DNA of 64,000 bases from Prochlorococcus marinus XMU1410 (GCF_017696085.1 NZ_JAAORH010000003.1:1-64000); one strand, 5' to 3'. Positions 8,160-19,116 are shown, counted from the first letter of the stretch. Notes: generated from the sequence alone by a model not told the origin. Made by a program: numbers and translations.

Positions 8160-9221
8160 ATGTTTGATTTAATAAAAAAAAATATAAATCTAAGAAGTGG
8201 AATTATATTGCTTTCTTTAGCTATATTTTTCATTTTTATAACCAATTCCTTCAAGAAAAATAAGTCAAAAGATATTACTGATTTTGTAGTTCAAGTGGAA
8301 AAAGGAATCCTCTCAGATTCAATTAATACTAGTGGTGAAGTAAAAGCAGTAAGGACAAGCAATATTGGGCCTCGGAAGCAAGGCGTAATCAAAGAAATCA
8401 AAGTAGATGAGGGCGATCTTGTAAAAAAAAATCAGGTTTTAGCTTCTCTTGATGATGAAGACTTTATCTATAAAATTGAAGAACTTGAATTAAATGTAGA
8501 AAAACAAAAATCAGAATTTTTAAGAAGAGAATATTTATATCAAGAAGGTGCGGTAAGTAAAGAAGACTATGAAAGTTATAAAAATAACTACAACATTAGT
8601 AGCGCCAAACTTAATGATGCAAAAGCTGAAAAAAGTTTCTATCTAATTAAAGCTCCTTATGGAGGAAAGATAACTGCAAAATATGCTGAGATAGGATCTT
8701 ATGTCACACCAAGTACAAACTTAAGTTCAGACCCTAAAACCAAAAACTTTATTTTTGAACTATCAGAGGGCCTAGAAATTGTTGCTAAAGTTCCTGAGAG
8801 TGACATTGGCAGAATAAAAATAGGTCAAGAAGCCTCAGTAAGAATTGAGGCTTATCCCTCAAAAAAATATAGTGCCATAGTTAAAAAAATAGCTACAAGA
8901 GCTGTAAAAGATAATAATGTAACCTCATTCGAAGTAACTTTAAATTTTAAAGATATTTCTGAAGAAATTAAAATTGGAATGACTGCAGATCTTGAATTTA
9001 GAGTCGAAGGTAATGAAGAAAAAATCTTAGTACCAACAGTTTCTATTGTTACTGAAAAAGGTGAAAAAGGAATTTTGAAAGTTGATAAAAACAATTCTCC
9101 CAAATTTGAAAAAATTGAAATTGGTATTAGTAGTGGAAATAAAACTTCAGTCATTGATGGATTAGAACCTGGAGAGCAAATCTTTATTGATATTCCCCCT
9201 TGGGCTAAGAAGAGAAAATGA
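8160..9221 (+). CDS. HlyD/MacA-type membrane fusion (efflux adaptor) protein
   Basis: About 353 residues from the ATG at 8160. A TTG-initiated form from 8085 would add 25 hydrophobic residues and a second N-terminal span, which I consider less likely. One membrane anchor (about residues 10-32), then a biotinyl/lipoyl-like half motif (GVIKEIKVDEGDLVKKNQVLASLD), a short coiled-coil hairpin, the second lipoyl half (IKAPYGGKITAKYAEIGSYV), and a beta-barrel domain. Such adaptors link inner-membrane pumps to the outer membrane. No ABC or RND partner is adjacent. Its stop overlaps the polA ATG (ATGA), so the two are translationally coupled. Confidence 0.88.
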   Translation: MFDLIKKNINLRSGIILLSLAIFFIFITNSFKKNKSKDITDFVVQVEKGILSDSINTSGEVKAVRTSNIGPRKQGVIKEIKVDEGDLVKKNQVLASLDDEDFIYKIEELELNVEKQKSEFLRREYLYQEGAVSKEDYESYKNNYNISSAKLNDAKAEKSFYLIKAPYGGKITAKYAEIGSYVTPSTNLSSDPKTKNFIFELSEGLEIVAKVPESDIGRIKIGQEASVRIEAYPSKKYSAIVKKIATRAVKDNNVTSFEVTLNFKDISEEIKIGMTADLEFRVEGNEEKILVPTVSIVTEKGEKGILKVDKNNSPKFEKIEIGISSGNKTSVIDGLEPGEQIFIDIPPWAKKRK

Positions 9222-12148
9222 GTTTAAAATCTGAAAACTCTAAAAAACCAATTTTACTTTTAGTCGATGGCCACTCACTTGCTTTTAGAAGCTTCTATGC
9301 ATTTAGCAAAGGGATTGATGGAGGTTTAACTACCAAAGAGGGATTTCCAACAAGTGTCACTTATGGATTTCTAAAAAGCCTTCTGGATAATTGTAAAAAT
9401 ATTAGTCCTGAGGGTGTTTGTATTACGTTTGATACCGAAAAACCTACTTTCAGACATGAATTAGATCCAAATTATAAGGCCAATAGAGATGTAGCACCAG
9501 ATGTTTTTTTTCAGGATATTGAACAACTAGAAATCATCTTAGAAGAAAGCCTTAATTTACCAATTTTTAAATCTCCAGGATACGAAGCAGATGATCTCCT
9601 TGGCACAATTGCAAATGATGCTTCTTCTAAAGGATGGTGCGTGAATATTCTTTCTGGAGATAGGGACTTATTTCAATTAGTAGATGATCAAAAAGATATT
9701 TATGTACTTTATATGGGTGGTGGTCCATATGCGAAAAGTGGAAATCCAACTCTTATGAATGAAAATGGAGTAAAAGAAAAATTAGGTGTTGCGCCAGAGA
9801 GAGTGGTAGATCTTAAAGCCCTAACTGGTGATAGTTCTGATAATATTCCAGGTATTAAAGGGGTAGGTCCAAAAACTGCAATTAATCTACTAAAAGAGAA
9901 CGACACGCTTGATGGAATCTATCAGGCTTTGGACAAGATTCAGCAAAACAACGATAAGAAATATAAAGGATTCATCAAAGGTTCAGTTATAGAAAAGCTA
10001 ACAAACGATAAACATAATGCTTTTCTTTCTAGGGATTTAGCAAAAATAAATACTGAGGTGCCTCTAATTTTAAGTAACGGTTATGAATTAAAAAATATAA
10101 ATCAAGAACTACTTTCAGAGTCACTGAAAAGATTAGAACTTTCAACACTACTTAGACAAATTGATGTTTTCAATTCAACTTTCAGCAAAGGTGGTTTTGA
10201 CAAAAATAATCTTGCTAAAGAGGAAGAGAAGGCAACAAAAGTCGCAGGCAATAATGAATTAGAAAATAGTGAAAATAAAATCCCTAAAATTAATGTAACT
10301 GTTGTAAATGATTTTGAATTACTTGATAAATTAATTCAAAGATTAGACAAGACCAATCAAATAGTTTCTTTAGATACAGAGACCAATAGTTTGAATCCAA
10401 TCGATGCAGAACTTGTTGGGATAGGGTTATGTCTTGGAGAAGAAAATGATGATTTATTTTATATACCTCTTGGTCATCAAACAAAAAAAGAGACCACCAA
10501 TCAATTATCAATTGAAGATGTTTTCTCAAAGCTAAGAAATTGGGTAGAAGATCCAAAAAAACAAAAAGTACTCCAAAATTCTAAGTTTGATAGGCAAATA
10601 TTTTTTAATCATGGACTTGATCTTAAAGGCGTAACCTTTGACACCTTGATAGCAGACTACCTTCTTAATAATCAGGAGAAGCATGGGTTAAGTGAAATTA
10701 GTTTTAGATTATTTGGATTTAAGCCCCCTTCATTTAAGGAAACCGTTGGTAAGAATAAAGACTTTTCATTTGTTGATATTGATGAAGCAAGTATTTACTG
10801 CGGTTATGATGTTTTTCTAACTTTTAAGATTGTCAAAATTTTTAAAGAAAGATTTTCAAAGGAAAAAGATGAATTAATCAAATTGTTCAAAGAAATCGAG
10901 CTGCCTTTAGAGCCGGTATTGTCCCAAATGGAAATGAATGGCATAACCATCGACATCCCTTATTTGGATAAACTCTCAAAAGAACTAAAAAGTACCTTAG
11001 AAGATATTGAAAGTAAGGTCTATAACTTAGCAGAGGAGACTTTTAACCTTTCTTCACCAAAACAACTTGGTGAGATCTTATTCGAAAAACTAAATTTGGA
11101 TAAGAAAAAATCACGGAAAACAAAAACAGGATGGAGTACAGATGCAGTAGTTCTGGAAAGATTAGTTGACGAACATGAAATAATCCAACATTTAATAAAA
11201 CACAGAACTCTTAGCAAATTACTTAGCACCTATATTGATGCTCTTCCAAATCTTATTAACGAAAAAACAGGAAGAGTACATACAAACTTTAATCAAGCTG
11301 CTACAGCAACTGGCAGACTAAGCAGTAGCAATCCTAATCTTCAAAATATCCCGGTTAGGACTGAATTTAGTAGGAGAATCAGAAAAGCATTTTTGCCTGA
11401 AAAAAATTGGAAGCTTTTATCAGCTGATTATTCTCAGATCGAATTAAGAATACTTGCTCACTTAGCGGATGAAGAAATACTAATAAATGCGTTTCATAAA
11501 AATGATGACATTCATTCTTTGACTGCAAGATTGATTTTTGAGAAAGAAGAAATATCGTCTGATGAGAGGAGAGTTGGGAAAACAATAAATTTTGGAGTTA
11601 TCTATGGTATGGGTATAAAAAAGTTTGCACGTTCAACAGGAGTAAGTACTCCAGAGGCAAAAGAATTCCTAATAAAATACAAAGAAAGATATTCAAAAAT
11701 TTTCGAATTTCTTGAACTCCAAGAAAGGCTTGCCTTATCAAAAGGTTATGTAAAAACAATTTTTGGTCGAAAAAGAGAATTTAAGTTTGATAAAAATGGA
11801 CTTGGAAGATTAATAGGGAAAGATCCTTACGAAATTGACTTGCAATCCGCTAGAAGAGCTGGCATGGAAGCACAGTCACTAAGAGCCGCAGCCAATGCCC
11901 CAATTCAGGGTTCAAGTGCAGACATTATTAAAATTGCAATGGTTCAACTAAATAAAAAATTCATAGAAATGAATGTTCCAGCAAAAATGCTTTTACAAGT
12001 ACATGATGAATTATTGTTTGAAGTTGAACCAGATTCTTTGGAAATTACGACGAAATTAGTAAAGAAGACTATGGAAGATTGTGTAAAATTAAATGTGCCT
12101 CTTTTAGTTGATATTGGAATTGGAGACAATTGGATGGAGACAAAATAA
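9218..12148 (+). CDS. polA: DNA polymerase I
   Basis: 976 residues. N-terminal 5'-3' exonuclease domain (LLVDGHSLAFRSFYA, then GYEADDLLGT and GDSSDNIPG), a 3'-5' proofreading-type domain at about 355-560 with the ExoI motif SLDTETNSL, and the C-terminal polymerase domain with motif A (SADYSQIELRILAHL), motif B (RRVGKTINFGVIYGMG) and motif C (QVHDELLFE). All three activities appear intact. Functions in Okazaki fragment maturation and repair. Begins inside the last codon of the adaptor gene and precedes cysS by 24 bases. Confidence 0.99.
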   Translation: MSLKSENSKKPILLLVDGHSLAFRSFYAFSKGIDGGLTTKEGFPTSVTYGFLKSLLDNCKNISPEGVCITFDTEKPTFRHELDPNYKANRDVAPDVFFQDIEQLEIILEESLNLPIFKSPGYEADDLLGTIANDASSKGWCVNILSGDRDLFQLVDDQKDIYVLYMGGGPYAKSGNPTLMNENGVKEKLGVAPERVVDLKALTGDSSDNIPGIKGVGPKTAINLLKENDTLDGIYQALDKIQQNNDKKYKGFIKGSVIEKLTNDKHNAFLSRDLAKINTEVPLILSNGYELKNINQELLSESLKRLELSTLLRQIDVFNSTFSKGGFDKNNLAKEEEKATKVAGNNELENSENKIPKINVTVVNDFELLDKLIQRLDKTNQIVSLDTETNSLNPIDAELVGIGLCLGEENDDLFYIPLGHQTKKETTNQLSIEDVFSKLRNWVEDPKKQKVLQNSKFDRQIFFNHGLDLKGVTFDTLIADYLLNNQEKHGLSEISFRLFGFKPPSFKETVGKNKDFSFVDIDEASIYCGYDVFLTFKIVKIFKERFSKEKDELIKLFKEIELPLEPVLSQMEMNGITIDIPYLDKLSKELKSTLEDIESKVYNLAEETFNLSSPKQLGEILFEKLNLDKKKSRKTKTGWSTDAVVLERLVDEHEIIQHLIKHRTLSKLLSTYIDALPNLINEKTGRVHTNFNQAATATGRLSSSNPNLQNIPVRTEFSRRIRKAFLPEKNWKLLSADYSQIELRILAHLADEEILINAFHKNDDIHSLTARLIFEKEEISSDERRVGKTINFGVIYGMGIKKFARSTGVSTPEAKEFLIKYKERYSKIFEFLELQERLALSKGYVKTIFGRKREFKFDKNGLGRLIGKDPYEIDLQSARRAGMEAQSLRAAANAPIQGSSADIIKIAMVQLNKKFIEMNVPAKMLLQVHDELLFEVEPDSLEITTKLVKKTMEDCVKLNVPLLVDIGIGDNWMETK

Positions 12149-12172
12149 ATCTTATGAAATACTTATTTTAAG

Positions 12173-13642
12173 ATGATCAAACTTTTTAATACTTTAAGCA
12201 AAAAAGTTGAGGTTTTTAAGCCTATTGATGATGTAGTAAAAATATATTGTTGTGGGGTAACTGTTTATGATCTATGTCATCTTGGTCATGCCAGAAGTTA
12301 TATCGCTTGGGATGTATTGAGAAGATTTTTAATTTACAGTGATTTCAAAGTGAAGTATGTTCAAAATTTTACAGATATTGATGACAAGATCTTAAAAAGA
12401 GCTAAAGAAGAAAACAGTTCAATGAAGGAGGTATCTGAAAAAAATATTATTGAATTTCATAAAGACATGGATTCTTTAGGGATAATGCGTCCGGATAGCA
12501 TGCCAAGAGCAACTAATCATATATGCAATATCTGCTCCTTCATAACAATCCTTGAGGACAAAGGTTATGCATACTCTAGGGATGGAGATGTTTATTATTC
12601 TGTTTTTAAAAATAAAAATTATGGAAAGCTAAGTAATCAAAATTTACAAGAACAAAATATCAATCAGCAAGGAAGAATGGTTGATGAAGAAAATAGTAAA
12701 AAACTTAATCCGCAAGATTTTGCGCTATGGAAAAAATCCAAAGATGATGAACCATTTTTTGATTCGCCATGGGGTAAAGGTAGGCCAGGATGGCATATTG
12801 AATGTTCGGCGATGGTTAAAGATGAATTAGGAGATACTATTGATATCCATTTAGGTGGTTCTGATTTGATTTTTCCACATCATGAGAATGAAATCGCCCA
12901 ATCAGAAGCAGCCAATGGCAAACAGCTAGCGAACTATTGGTTACACAATGGGATGGTCAATGTAAATGGACAAAAGATGAGTAAATCCCTTAAAAATTTT
13001 AAAACTATCAGAGAGCTAATTAAGTCAGGTATAAGCCCTATGACTTTGCGATATTTTGTTATGACTGTGAATTATAGAAAACCAATTGATTTTACTGAAG
13101 AAGCTTTAAGGAGTGCTTCAGAAGCTTGGAAAAACATTAATGTAGCCCTTTCTTTTTTGGAGGTTACAAAAGATGCTTTTAAATCTATTGATAAGAATGA
13201 ATCTATCGAAGACGAATATAAAGAGAAAATAAGCTTTGAATTATCTCAAAAAAAGCTTAAATTTTCTGAGGCTCTTGGAAATGACCTTAATACAGCAGGT
13301 GCTATTGCAATTATTTACGATTTAGCAAAACCATTAAAAAACTTTTTAAACCAATTTCAAAGGGTAGAAGGTTTTAAAATAGACCTAAATGAAAAATTCT
13401 TTCTACTTGAGAATTTTAAAACTCTTGAAAAGTTGACTGAGGTACTTGGTCTTAAAAAAGAGGTTTTAGTAAAAGAAAGTAAAATAAAAGAAGAAGAAAT
13501 ATCAATGCTTATTAATGAAAGATTGAAAGCAAAAAAAGAAAAGAATTATACGAAGGCGGATGAAATTAGGAATTTGTTAAAAGAAAAAGGTATTGAACTT
13601 ATTGATCAATCAAAGGAAATAACAAGATGGATAAGGGTCTAA
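12173..13642 (+). CDS. cysS: cysteinyl-tRNA synthetase
   Basis: 489 residues. Class I signatures are intact: CCGVTVYDLCHLGHARSY holds the zinc ligand Cys and the HIGH-like HLGH, and GQKMSKSLKNF supplies KMSKS. The WHIECSAM and HHENEIAQSEA stretches of CysRS, with further zinc ligands, are also present. Attaches cysteine to tRNA-Cys. Follows polA closely in the same direction. Confidence 0.99.
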   Translation: MIKLFNTLSKKVEVFKPIDDVVKIYCCGVTVYDLCHLGHARSYIAWDVLRRFLIYSDFKVKYVQNFTDIDDKILKRAKEENSSMKEVSEKNIIEFHKDMDSLGIMRPDSMPRATNHICNICSFITILEDKGYAYSRDGDVYYSVFKNKNYGKLSNQNLQEQNINQQGRMVDEENSKKLNPQDFALWKKSKDDEPFFDSPWGKGRPGWHIECSAMVKDELGDTIDIHLGGSDLIFPHHENEIAQSEAANGKQLANYWLHNGMVNVNGQKMSKSLKNFKTIRELIKSGISPMTLRYFVMTVNYRKPIDFTEEALRSASEAWKNINVALSFLEVTKDAFKSIDKNESIEDEYKEKISFELSQKKLKFSEALGNDLNTAGAIAIIYDLAKPLKNFLNQFQRVEGFKIDLNEKFFLLENFKTLEKLTEVLGLKKEVLVKESKIKEEEISMLINERLKAKKEKNYTKADEIRNLLKEKGIELIDQSKEITRWIRV

Positions 13643-13724
13643 ATTTTAAGAAAAAAACCAATTTGAAATTTTTGTTTTTTAAATACACCTTTAAATGGGA
13701 AAATATTAGAAATATCAGAGAAAA

Positions 13725-14954
13725 TTGAAATACATTACTGTGCTAGGTTCTACTGGTTCAATTGGGACTCAAACTCTCGAAATAGCTAGTGAGCAACCTG
13801 ATAAGTTTAAAGCCGTAGCTCTTTCAGCAGGAAGAAATATTAATTTATTAACCGAACAAGTTAAAACACATAAACCAGAAGTAGTTGCGATTGAGGATGA
13901 AAATCTTATAGAAGATTTAAAAGATAATATTAATAACTTAGATTTAGATATTGCTCCATTGGTTTTGAGTGGAAAGGAGGGGATTAACACAGTTGCAGCA
14001 TGGGATAAGGCAGATACTGTGGTTACAGGGATAGTAGGCTGTGCAGGCTTAATTCCAACAATGTCAGCAATTAATGCGGGAAAAAATATTGCACTTGCTA
14101 ACAAAGAAACTTTAATTGCGGCAGGGCCAATTGTTATTCCTGCATTAAAGAAAAATAATAGTAGGCTTTTACCTGCTGATTCAGAACACTCTGCTATCTT
14201 TCAATGTTTACAAGGATTACCCAATTATGAAAATGCAGATTTTTCAACAGGTGAGATACCTAAAGGTTTAAAAGCCATACATTTAACAGCTTCTGGTGGT
14301 GCTTTCAGAGATTGGGCCGTTGAGGATTTACAACATGTCACAGTGGAAGATGCTACTTCGCATCCTAATTGGGATATGGGAAAAAAAATAACTGTAGATT
14401 CTGCAACTCTTATGAATAAAGGATTAGAAGTTATAGAAGCTCATTATTTATTTGGGACCTCTTACGAAAATATCGAAATAGTTATCCACCCTCAAAGTAT
14501 TATTCATTCAATGATTGAGATGGATGATTCTTCAGTATTAGCTCAATTAGGTTGGCCAGATATGAAACTACCCATTTTATATGCGATGAGTTGGCCTGAG
14601 AGATTTAAAACAAATTGGAAAAGATTAAACCTAAGTGAAATTGGAAAATTAACTTTTAAAGAGCCAGACGAGTTTAAATATCCATGCATGGGACTTGCCT
14701 ATGCCGCAGGAAAATCTTCTGGGACTATGCCTGCAGTCTTAAATGCTGCTAATGAAATGGCTGTTGAACAATTCCTTAAAGAAAAAATTTCTTTTCAAGA
14801 AATTCCAACATTTATAAGTAAAGCTTGTGAATCACATATGGAGAATTTGAATTTGAGTCCCGAATTGGAGGATATTCTCGAAGTAGACAATTGGGCCAGA
14901 CTTTTTGTTGAGCAAGAAATTAAAAAAGGTAAAAAATACGTAAGTATTGGATAA
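13725..14954 (+). CDS. dxr: 1-deoxy-D-xylulose 5-phosphate reductoisomerase
   Basis: 409 residues starting at TTG (13725), chosen because the NADPH-binding [11 protein letters not shown] begins at residue 8 as in other Dxr proteins and no ATG is available. [10 protein letters not shown], the metal-binding DSEHSAIFQ and the flexible-loop ASGGAFRDW are intact. Converts DXP to MEP in the plastid-type isoprenoid pathway that feeds chlorophyll phytol and carotenoids. Convergent with the carbamoyl/amide cassette that follows. Confidence 0.98.
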   Translation: MKYITVLGSTGSIGTQTLEIASEQPDKFKAVALSAGRNINLLTEQVKTHKPEVVAIEDENLIEDLKDNINNLDLDIAPLVLSGKEGINTVAAWDKADTVVTGIVGCAGLIPTMSAINAGKNIALANKETLIAAGPIVIPALKKNNSRLLPADSEHSAIFQCLQGLPNYENADFSTGEIPKGLKAIHLTASGGAFRDWAVEDLQHVTVEDATSHPNWDMGKKITVDSATLMNKGLEVIEAHYLFGTSYENIEIVIHPQSIIHSMIEMDDSSVLAQLGWPDMKLPILYAMSWPERFKTNWKRLNLSEIGKLTFKEPDEFKYPCMGLAYAAGKSSGTMPAVLNAANEMAVEQFLKEKISFQEIPTFISKACESHMENLNLSPELEDILEVDNWARLFVEQEIKKGKKYVSIG

Positions 14955-15040
14955 AAGTGAATATTAAAAGTCACCTAACTAACCATTTCTTACGACTATT
15001 GGATACTGAACTTACAAGCAAAGTCTTTCATCTTTAAAGT

Positions 15041-15727
15041 TTATGCCACTCTAAATTCTCGTTTCATATTCATTTCAGGCAGGTCATTCATTGAGTCTCT
15101 CCATTCCTGGGCCCACTCACTTTGACTATGTTTATAAATTCTAATTAGTTCATCTACAGAGGAATTATGATAATCAACTCTCAGATCTAAAAGAGGAAAG
15201 CCTAGTTCTCCACTAACTTTTAGAGCGCTTGAGGTTGAACGGAGGCTTCGTTTATCTCCACCTACACTTTCTCCTGCATTAAGAGCATCAAGTAATCTTT
15301 TCCCTAATTTAATATTTGGATCACTTTGTTTGAAAACATCAGCCATCACCTCAAGAACTTCAATATTCTCTAGAAAATTGCCAGCGACAGAAAAGTTTTC
15401 TCCACTAATATGTCCACTTGTCTGAAAACATTCTTGACCTGTCCAGCATGCGCTTCTCCCATACTTATCAATTAAGTGAACCTGTCTTTTTTCCCTACCA
15501 AAATCTTCTTTAATTAAATCTTCCAAAACAATTTTCGAATCAGAGCAAGATTGGAGTGACTCAAGACTTCTTATTCCTAAATAAGGATTAGTTTGCCCTT
15601 GAGTTGCAACAGCACCAACCTGTGATCTAACAAATGAAACTGTTGAGCCAACAGCTATATGGCAAGAAGAAACTGCAACACCAAATCTATTTTTTAAAGG
15701 ATCAAAACCAATAATTGAAAATGTCAT
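15041..15727 (-). CDS. DUF1028 family protein (Ntn-hydrolase-like)
   Basis: 228 residues. The N terminus TFSIIGFDP, the following GVAVSSCHIAVGSTVSFVRS and GAVATQGQTNPYLG, and the later GNFLENIEVLEVMADVF and GGDKRSLRSTSSAL stretches match the DUF1028 family as I know it. Thr2 directly after the initiator Met would be the nucleophile if this is a working Ntn hydrolase. DUF1028 genes often sit beside amidohydrolases or carbamoylases, as here. Last gene of the minus-strand cassette; its ATG abuts the stop of the M20 hydrolase with no gap, so they are co-translated. Reaction unknown. Confidence 0.8.
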   Translation of the reverse strand: MTFSIIGFDPLKNRFGVAVSSCHIAVGSTVSFVRSQVGAVATQGQTNPYLGIRSLESLQSCSDSKIVLEDLIKEDFGREKRQVHLIDKYGRSACWTGQECFQTSGHISGENFSVAGNFLENIEVLEVMADVFKQSDPNIKLGKRLLDALNAGESVGGDKRSLRSTSSALKVSGELGFPLLDLRVDYHNSSVDELIRIYKHSQSEWAQEWRDSMNDLPEMNMKREFRVA

Positions 15728-17005
15728 TTATATCATTAGAGGCTTGTCTAAAAAATTCTTATCAATGGAAAATATTGTATTTAATAAAACCTCAATACCA
15801 TTAGCACATTGATCAAGAGAAGTATATTCCTTATAGGAATGACTCAGACCATTTCTGCTTGGGACAAAGATCATAACCATAGGACAGATCCTTCCTATTT
15901 CTTGTGAGTCATGACTTGCTTTGCTTGGTAAGATTCCAGTTTTAAATCCCAACTTTTCAGATTCATGAAATGAAGAGCTCACTAATTTAGGACATGACTT
16001 AGTGGGGATCACTTCAAATTGAAGTTCTATCTTTACTACGCATCCAGTACCTTCTTGAATTTCTGAGCATAGATTCTCAATTCTTAAGCTCATTTTCTCA
16101 ATCACATCTTCATCCAAATCTCTCATATCTATTGTGAATACTGCCTCTCCTGGAATAACATTTGCCGCATTGGGATGTAATTTCAATTTACCAACAGTTG
16201 CGACTGCACTTTCAGAAGTAGTTTTAGCTATCTGTTCAATGCCAACAATAATTTTAGAGGCGGCCAAAAGTGCATCATTTCTATTTGACATCGGGGTAGT
16301 TCCTGCATGATTTGCCTGACCTTTAACCCTAACGGTTATTCTTTTTTGACCTACTATTCCATTAACAATTCCGATATCCAAACCACCATCCTCAAGTACC
16401 TTTCCCTGTTCAACATGTAATTCAAGAAAAGCGAATATATCTTTTTTACTTCTTGCCGCACTTTTAATCTCAAGCCAATTTCCACCAATCCGAGAAAGAT
16501 TATCAATTATTGAGCAAGAATTACTGGTAACAAAATCTTCTTCTTTAACAGATAAATTACCTGTAAAGCCTTTACAACCAATCATTGTCGATTCTTCATC
16601 AGCAAAGACAATTATTTCAAATGGTCTATTTAATTTAATGTCATTTTCCTGAAGAAAAAAAGCAATTTCAATTCCTGCAATCACTCCTAAAGTTCCGTCA
16701 TACTTACCTCCCTTTGGAACAGTGTCGAGATGAGATCCAGTAACAATTGGAGGTAAATTATTATCATGACCATCTAATCTTGCAATAATATTTCCTGCAG
16801 TATCTATTCTTATTTTTAAACCTAAGTCTTTAAGGGTTTTCATAAAAAAATTTCTTGCATATATATCTTCATCAGAAAAACCTCTTCTTGAAATAGAGCC
16901 ATTCTCAGAAGCTCCGATTGAAGAAAAAGAATTTATCAATTCTTTGATTCTCTCCCTATTTATTACCTGTGGCTCTAGGATATTTAACCCAGTGCTATAC
17001 CTCAT
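15728..17005 (-). CDS. M20-family N-carbamoyl-amino-acid hydrolase / allantoate amidohydrolase-like enzyme
   Basis: 425 residues. Zinc-site motifs of the carbamoylase branch of M20 are clear: GSHLDTVPKGGKYDGTLGV (His and bridging Asp), FADEESTMIGCKGFTG (Glu), LHVEQGKVLEDGG (His), and the dimerisation-domain RVKGQANHAGTTPM. The family removes carbamoyl groups from N-carbamoyl amino acids, ureidopropionate or allantoate, releasing CO2 and ammonia. Which substrate is used cannot be told from sequence; an N-carbamoyl-aspartate-type compound is suggested by the carbamoyltransferase upstream in the same cassette. Separated by 94 bases from the asparagine-synthetase-like gene. Confidence 0.88.
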   Translation of the reverse strand: MRYSTGLNILEPQVINRERIKELINSFSSIGASENGSISRRGFSDEDIYARNFFMKTLKDLGLKIRIDTAGNIIARLDGHDNNLPPIVTGSHLDTVPKGGKYDGTLGVIAGIEIAFFLQENDIKLNRPFEIIVFADEESTMIGCKGFTGNLSVKEEDFVTSNSCSIIDNLSRIGGNWLEIKSAARSKKDIFAFLELHVEQGKVLEDGGLDIGIVNGIVGQKRITVRVKGQANHAGTTPMSNRNDALLAASKIIVGIEQIAKTTSESAVATVGKLKLHPNAANVIPGEAVFTIDMRDLDEDVIEKMSLRIENLCSEIQEGTGCVVKIELQFEVIPTKSCPKLVSSSFHESEKLGFKTGILPSKASHDSQEIGRICPMVMIFVPSRNGLSHSYKEYTSLDQCANGIEVLLNTIFSIDKNFLDKPLMI

Positions 17006-17099
17006 GCTTCTATTACTTAAACCTATTTAAGGTCTCTTATTTTTCAAATAAAACCTGTATTGGTTTACACCTTTTAAGAAATTAATTTAAGAAACGAAT

Positions 17100-19112
17100 T
17101 CAAACTTTCCAGCCCAAATTATTAGCCATCTTTTGAGCCTTATCTGGGATATCTTCAATTATAAAAATCTTATATAAGATCTGAACGCTTAAAAGATGAT
17201 TGATTATTGCATCCAATTGTACTTTTTCTGAGGCATCAAGCTCTGAACTAAAAAATTTATTCAGCAAATTATTTACTTCTGTTTCATCCAAGATTCCAAA
17301 TTCTCTTATCCTCTCAGGACTTAAAAACTCATTCACAATTTCCTGCATAGAACTTAAATTATCTTTATCTGCATGGGAAGGGGGAGCCATGAAAGGAAAT
17401 TTTTCACGTTTATATAACGATTCAGGCAGCAATCCTGACATTGCTTCTCTTAAAACATACTTCTCGACATTGTCTTTAATCCTTAATTCAGGGGGGACAG
17501 CAACGGCAGCTTCAGCTAGGTAATGATCTAAAAATGCAGGTCTTGCCTCCATTGAATTTGACATATCCACTCTATCTCCACCCCATGTGAGAATTTGGCC
17601 CTCAAGCATTGTCTTTATCCAAACATACTGAGCCTGATCAATTGCGTATCTATTTTCTAACTGTTCAAGGTCAAGTTCTCCAAAAATTGCCGCCCCGGGA
17701 TCATAAGTTTCCGTTATCTCTTTATATTTACTTGAGACTAGACTTTTCGCATAAGTTTCACATGCAAGCCAAGGTTGAAGGCAACTTGGCGTAAATCCTA
17801 AAAATTCCTTGAAAGATTTATTACTTATCTCTTCATTAGCTAGCATCGCGCCCTTGAAAATATCATTTGAATTTTCCAGATTTTCTTTAAGATTCTCAGA
17901 TTCTGAATTAGAAATTCCGACCCCATAGGTATACATATCTTTTCTAAAAGCGGGATAGCCTCCAAACAATTCATCTGAGCCCTCTCCTGTCATAACGACC
18001 TTATAATCAAGCTCATTCACTCTTTTACTCATAAGGTACTTTGCAATTGCAAGGGTGTTATAAATAGATCTTTCAGTAAACCATAGAACCTTTTCAAAAT
18101 TACCATACAGATCATCTCCATTTATTTTTAAAATCTCATGGTCTGCATTAGTGGCGACAGCCATCTCTTTTGCTATCGAAGTTTCATCATATCTTTCATC
18201 ACTGAAACCAATCGTGAATGCCTTTACTGATTTTTGACTTATGGCAGAAGCCAATCCCAAAATTGAGCAACTATCAATTCCACCGGACAAATAACAGCCG
18301 ACAGGAACATCAGCGACCATTCTTAATTCAACTGCTCTCAACAATTCTTTTCTAATATTTTCAATAAAATATTTTTCACTTTTATCTCTTTCATAAGTGT
18401 TTTTCTTAGGGAAATTTATATCCCAGAATTTTTCCTCTGTTATCTGAAATTTATTATTTACTCTTTTGACCTTAAGGATATATCCGGGTTTAACTTGTTT
18501 AACACCGGCGAATGCTGTAGAGCCAGGTACCATTACCTGCATCAATTGATGAACCAGTCCTTCACCCGTAAATTTTCTTTCAACTGATGGATGGGCGAAT
18601 AATACTTTTAATTCAGAGCCAAATATTAAGGAATCATCGGTCTCAATCCAGTATTGAGGTTTAATCCCAAAACGATCTCTTACAAGATAAAGACAATCCT
18701 GTTCTGCATCAAACAATGAAAAGGCAAATTCTCCTCGCAGATAAGATAATGATTCATCAATGCCATATTTCTCATAAAGCCTAAGCAATATTTCCGAATC
18801 ACTTTTTGAAGAAAAGCTTACGCCCTGTGCAACAAGATCAGCCCTGATTCTCTGAAAGTCATAAAATTCACCATTATGCGCCATCAGGATATGATTTTCG
18901 GCACCTCCCACAAAAGGCTGTCTGGCTCGATTTTCATTTAAATCTATTATTGATAATCTCGCATGACAGAATCCTACAGAGGCATCATCTGATAATTTAT
19001 ATCCAAAACCGTCCGGTCCACGATGGCTTTGAATAGCCGCCATATTTACAAGAATCTGAGGTTCAACAGATTTATCTTTTGATTTATTAAAAACACCGCC
19101 TATTCCACACAT
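17100..19112 (-). CDS. asparagine synthetase (glutamine-hydrolysing) family protein
   Basis: 670 residues, longer than classical AsnB (about 550) and closer to the long AsnB/AsnO type. The mature N terminus CGIGGVF gives the Cys2 nucleophile of a class II glutaminase, with SHRGPDGFG and AHNGEFYDF following. The synthetase half has the pyrophosphatase loop YLSGGIDSCSIL at about residue 270 and TGEGSDELFGGY. The family activates a carboxylate with ATP and amidates it; many long members act on small molecules or peptides rather than aspartate itself. The start lies 4 bases after the carbamoyltransferase stop, so the two are almost certainly co-translated. Confidence 0.9.
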   Translation of the reverse strand: MCGIGGVFNKSKDKSVEPQILVNMAAIQSHRGPDGFGYKLSDDASVGFCHARLSIIDLNENRARQPFVGGAENHILMAHNGEFYDFQRIRADLVAQGVSFSSKSDSEILLRLYEKYGIDESLSYLRGEFAFSLFDAEQDCLYLVRDRFGIKPQYWIETDDSLIFGSELKVLFAHPSVERKFTGEGLVHQLMQVMVPGSTAFAGVKQVKPGYILKVKRVNNKFQITEEKFWDINFPKKNTYERDKSEKYFIENIRKELLRAVELRMVADVPVGCYLSGGIDSCSILGLASAISQKSVKAFTIGFSDERYDETSIAKEMAVATNADHEILKINGDDLYGNFEKVLWFTERSIYNTLAIAKYLMSKRVNELDYKVVMTGEGSDELFGGYPAFRKDMYTYGVGISNSESENLKENLENSNDIFKGAMLANEEISNKSFKEFLGFTPSCLQPWLACETYAKSLVSSKYKEITETYDPGAAIFGELDLEQLENRYAIDQAQYVWIKTMLEGQILTWGGDRVDMSNSMEARPAFLDHYLAEAAVAVPPELRIKDNVEKYVLREAMSGLLPESLYKREKFPFMAPPSHADKDNLSSMQEIVNEFLSPERIREFGILDETEVNNLLNKFFSSELDASEKVQLDAIINHLLSVQILYKIFIIEDIPDKAQKMANNLGWKV

Positions 19113-19116
19113 CTAG

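Noticed and set aside
14957-15037. 26-codon GTG ORF between dxr and DUF1028
   Set aside because: No RBS, no recognisable product; likely chance, although a remnant of a displaced gene cannot be excluded.
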